From the NCBI GenBank assembly GCA_026710565.1, contig JAPOQV010000570.1:1-7937 (forward strand): a stretch of DNA of 7,937 bases, written 5' to 3'. The notes under the pieces were generated by a model, which was given only the letters and a program-made list of their open reading frames with translations, was not told the origin of the DNA and searched no databases. How positions within the stretch are numbered: the first letter of the stretch is position 1; every line of letters begins with the position of its first letter. Position numbers and translations under genes: made by a program. This DNA comes from Spirochaetaceae bacterium. Its GTDB lineage: Bacteria > Spirochaetota > Spirochaetia > SZUA-6 > Bin103. Positions 6,388 to 7,937 of the stretch are shown here, in pieces.

Positions 6388-7383
6388 ATGAGCGACACCG
6401 ACACCCTCCTGGAAGTCCGGAATCTCCGGACCTACTTCCACACCGACGACGGCGTCGTCCGCGCCGTCGACGGCGTCAGCTTCGACGTGGCGAAGACGCA
6501 GGTGGTCGGCGTCGTCGGCGAGAGCGGCTGCGGCAAGAGCGTGACGGCGCTGACCATCCTGCGGCTGATACCGAGCCCGCCGGGGCGCATCGAAGAGGGG
6601 TCGATCCTCCTGCACCGCGAGCACGAGACGGTGGACATCGCCACGCTGCCGGCGAAGGGCAGGAAGATCCGGGAGATTCGCGGCGCGGAGATCTCGATGA
6701 TCTTCCAGGAGCCGATGAGGACGCTGAGCCCTATCTATTCGATAGGGTATCAAATCATGGAGAGCGTGCGGCTGCACCAGGGATTGAGCAAAACGGACGC
6801 GAAGGAGCACGCGATACACATGCTCCGCAGCGTCGGCATGCCGGATCCCGAACAGCGCGTGAACGCATACCCGCACCAGTTGAGCGGCGGGATGAGGCAG
6901 CGGGCGATGATCGCCATGGCCCTCTCATGCCGGCCGAAGCTGCTCAACGCCGACGAGCCCACCACGGCTCTCGACGTGACGATCGAGGCGCAGATCCTGG
7001 AGCTGGTACGAGAGCTGCAGCGCGAATACCACATGTCGATCCTGTTCATCACGCACGACCTGGGGGTCATCGCGAAGATGGCGCATACGGTGCTGGTCAT
7101 GTACCTGGGCCGGATCGTGGAGCGCGCGTCGACCGTGGATCTGTTCAGGAATCCCGCGCATCCCTATACCCAGGCGCTCTTCAGGTCGATTCCCGGCATG
7201 GCGCCGGCGCCGAAGGCGAAGCTGGAGGCCATCTCGGGCTCGGTGCCGGATCCGACCGTTACGATCCGGGGTTGCTCGTTCGCGCCGCGCTGCCCGCACG
7301 CGCACGATCGGTGCAAGACGGACCCGGGCTATACCGAGGTCGGGCCGGACCACGCCGTCGCGTGCTGGCTCTACGAGGACTGA
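6388..7383 (+). CDS. ABC importer ATP-binding protein, DppD/OppD-like
   Basis: This 331-residue cytosolic ATPase powers import together with the next gene product. Motifs in order are Walker A GESGCGKS (44-51), Q-loop Gln107 in MIFQEP, signature LSGGM (165-169), Walker B with Asp189-Glu190, D-loop TALD (193-196) and switch His223 in ITHDLGV. The C-terminal oligopeptide-type extension has Cys296, Cys302, Cys309 and Cys326; in related peptide-importer ATPases a comparable cysteine set binds an iron-sulfur cluster. Walker B reads LLNADEP, with Asn187 where nearly all relatives have Ile or another hydrophobic residue; the nearby remnant has the usual LLIADEP. The catalytic residues themselves are intact. 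The ATG at 6388 is preceded by GGGGAG (6374-6379) at good spacing. The stop overlaps the next start by one base (TGATG at 7381-7385), suggesting translational coupling. Confidence 0.93.
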   Translation: MSDTDTLLEVRNLRTYFHTDDGVVRAVDGVSFDVAKTQVVGVVGESGCGKSVTALTILRLIPSPPGRIEEGSILLHREHETVDIATLPAKGRKIREIRGAEISMIFQEPMRTLSPIYSIGYQIMESVRLHQGLSKTDAKEHAIHMLRSVGMPDPEQRVNAYPHQLSGGMRQRAMIAMALSCRPKLLNADEPTTALDVTIEAQILELVRELQREYHMSILFITHDLGVIAKMAHTVLVMYLGRIVERASTVDLFRNPAHPYTQALFRSIPGMAPAPKAKLEAISGSVPDPTVTIRGCSFAPRCPHAHDRCKTDPGYTEVGPDHAVACWLYED

Positions 7384-7937
7384 TGGCGATGGCCGGTGCC
7401 CCGCAGCGCCTGTTGACCGTCGAAGGGTTGAAGAAGCACTTCCCCATCGAGAAGGGGCTGTTTCGCAGGACCGTCGGCCATGTCCGGGCGGTGGACGGCG
7501 TGAGCCTCGCCGTACGCAAGGGCGAGACGCTGGGCCTGGTGGGCGAGAGCGGATGCGGCAAGACCACGACCGGCCGCATGATCGCCGGACTGTATGAGCC
7601 GACGGCAGGGCGGGTCGTCTTTCACGCGGACGGGCAAGACATGGACGTCTGGCGCTTGACGCAGGTCGAGCTGCTCGAGTTTCGGCGCGGCGTCCAGATC
7701 GTCTTCCAGGACCCCTTTTCCTCACTGAACCCGTGGATGCGGGTTACGGAGATCATCGGCGAGCCGCTCATCGTGCAGCGCGGCATGAAAGGAAGGGAGT
7801 TGCGTCGCGAGGTCGGCCGACTGCTGGAGGTCGTCGGCCTGAGCTCCCAGCTTGCGGACCGGTTCCCGCACCAGGCCATCGGCGGCACGATTCAGGGAAC
7901 CGGCATTCCCCACGCACGGGCCTCCGTCACCGCGCAC
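7383..7937 (+). CDS. ABC importer ATP-binding protein, DppF/OppF-like, 3'-partial
   Basis: The first 185 residues of the second ATPase are visible; the frame runs off the window. It begins at ATG 7383, overlapping the previous stop; a second ATG at 7389 is an alternative. Walker A is GESGCGKT (54-61) and the Q-loop is Gln109 in IVFQDPFSSLNP, the form typical of the F-type partner. Family similarity continues to ADRFPHQ, ending at residue 164. Where the signature LSGGQRQR and the following ARALA block should come, the sequence reads AIGGTIQGTGIPHARAS with no stop. Either the gene diverges or is damaged here, or the last 63 bases are an assembly or contig-end artefact. Role by family: it pairs with the preceding ATPase to form the heterodimeric motor. 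Confidence 0.88.
   Translation, partial: MAMAGAPQRLLTVEGLKKHFPIEKGLFRRTVGHVRAVDGVSLAVRKGETLGLVGESGCGKTTTGRMIAGLYEPTAGRVVFHADGQDMDVWRLTQVELLEFRRGVQIVFQDPFSSLNPWMRVTEIIGEPLIVQRGMKGRELRREVGRLLEVVGLSSQLADRFPHQAIGGTIQGTGIPHARASVTAH

Noticed and set aside
4195..6876. Uninterrupted 893-residue antisense reading frame across both permease genes and part of the first ATPase gene.
   Set aside because: It is long but composed of low-complexity Arg/Asp/Glu/His/Gln-rich sequence with no recognisable domain. It mirrors well-supported family genes on the other strand, as expected from GC-rich codon use.
1..7937. CRISPR arrays, tRNA or rRNA genes, transposases and toxin-antitoxin pairs.
   Set aside because: No regularly spaced direct repeats, cloverleaf or rRNA-like segments, or recognisable transposase or toxin-antitoxin proteins were seen on either strand.

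Overview
The window looks like a high-GC bacterial chromosome fragment, probably from a metagenome or an uncultured Gram-negative (diderm) bacterium. Sampled 60-base rows in the transporter genes are about 67-72% G+C. The binding protein has a Sec signal peptide with no lipobox cysteine, which suggests a free periplasmic protein and therefore an outer membrane. The sequence alone does not fix the taxon. The HNH protein at the left edge belongs to a type I associate with Acidobacteriota, Myxococcota and similar soil or marine phyla, but that is only a hint.

Layout, left to right. Bases 3-953 (+) hold the C-terminal part of an HNH endonuclease-like protein whose frame is open to the window edge. 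After a 71-base gap, a convergent HAD-family phosphatase gene lies at 1025-1666 (-). It is clearly poorer in G+C (37-48% in three sampled rows) and looks acquired. Bases 1667-2232 contain no intact gene. They hold a decayed, internally deleted remnant of oligopeptide-type ABC ATPase genes on the minus strand (about 1776-1990), several perfect or near-perfect inverted repeats, and a 24-base dyad just upstream of the next gene.

From 2233 to the right edge, all on the + strand, lies a peptide/nickel/opp-type ABC importer operon in canonical order. It has a periplasmic family 5 solute-binding protein (2233-4119), a DppB-like permease (4207-5196), a DppC-like permease with a large extra-membrane insert (5230-6369), a DppD-like ATPase (6388-7383) and a DppF-like ATPase (from 7383, cut by the window end). 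The first gap (87 bases) carries a 14-bp perfect hairpin. The other genes are tightly spaced (33 and 18 bases, then a 1-base stop/start overlap), consistent with one transcript. The binding protein would capture a solute in the periplasm, the two permeases form the channel, and the two ATPases drive import. The substrate cannot be read from the sequence. Peptides are the default, but relatives with this architecture (long binding protein, insert-bearing second permease) include oligosaccharide importers.

I see no convincing new defence, mobile or RNA-based system. The most unusual points are the chimeric ATPase remnant whose edges coincide with inverted repeats, the hairpin between the binding protein and permease genes, an atypical Walker B residue in the first ATPase, and the loss of recognisable ABC signature sequence in the last 63 bases of the window.
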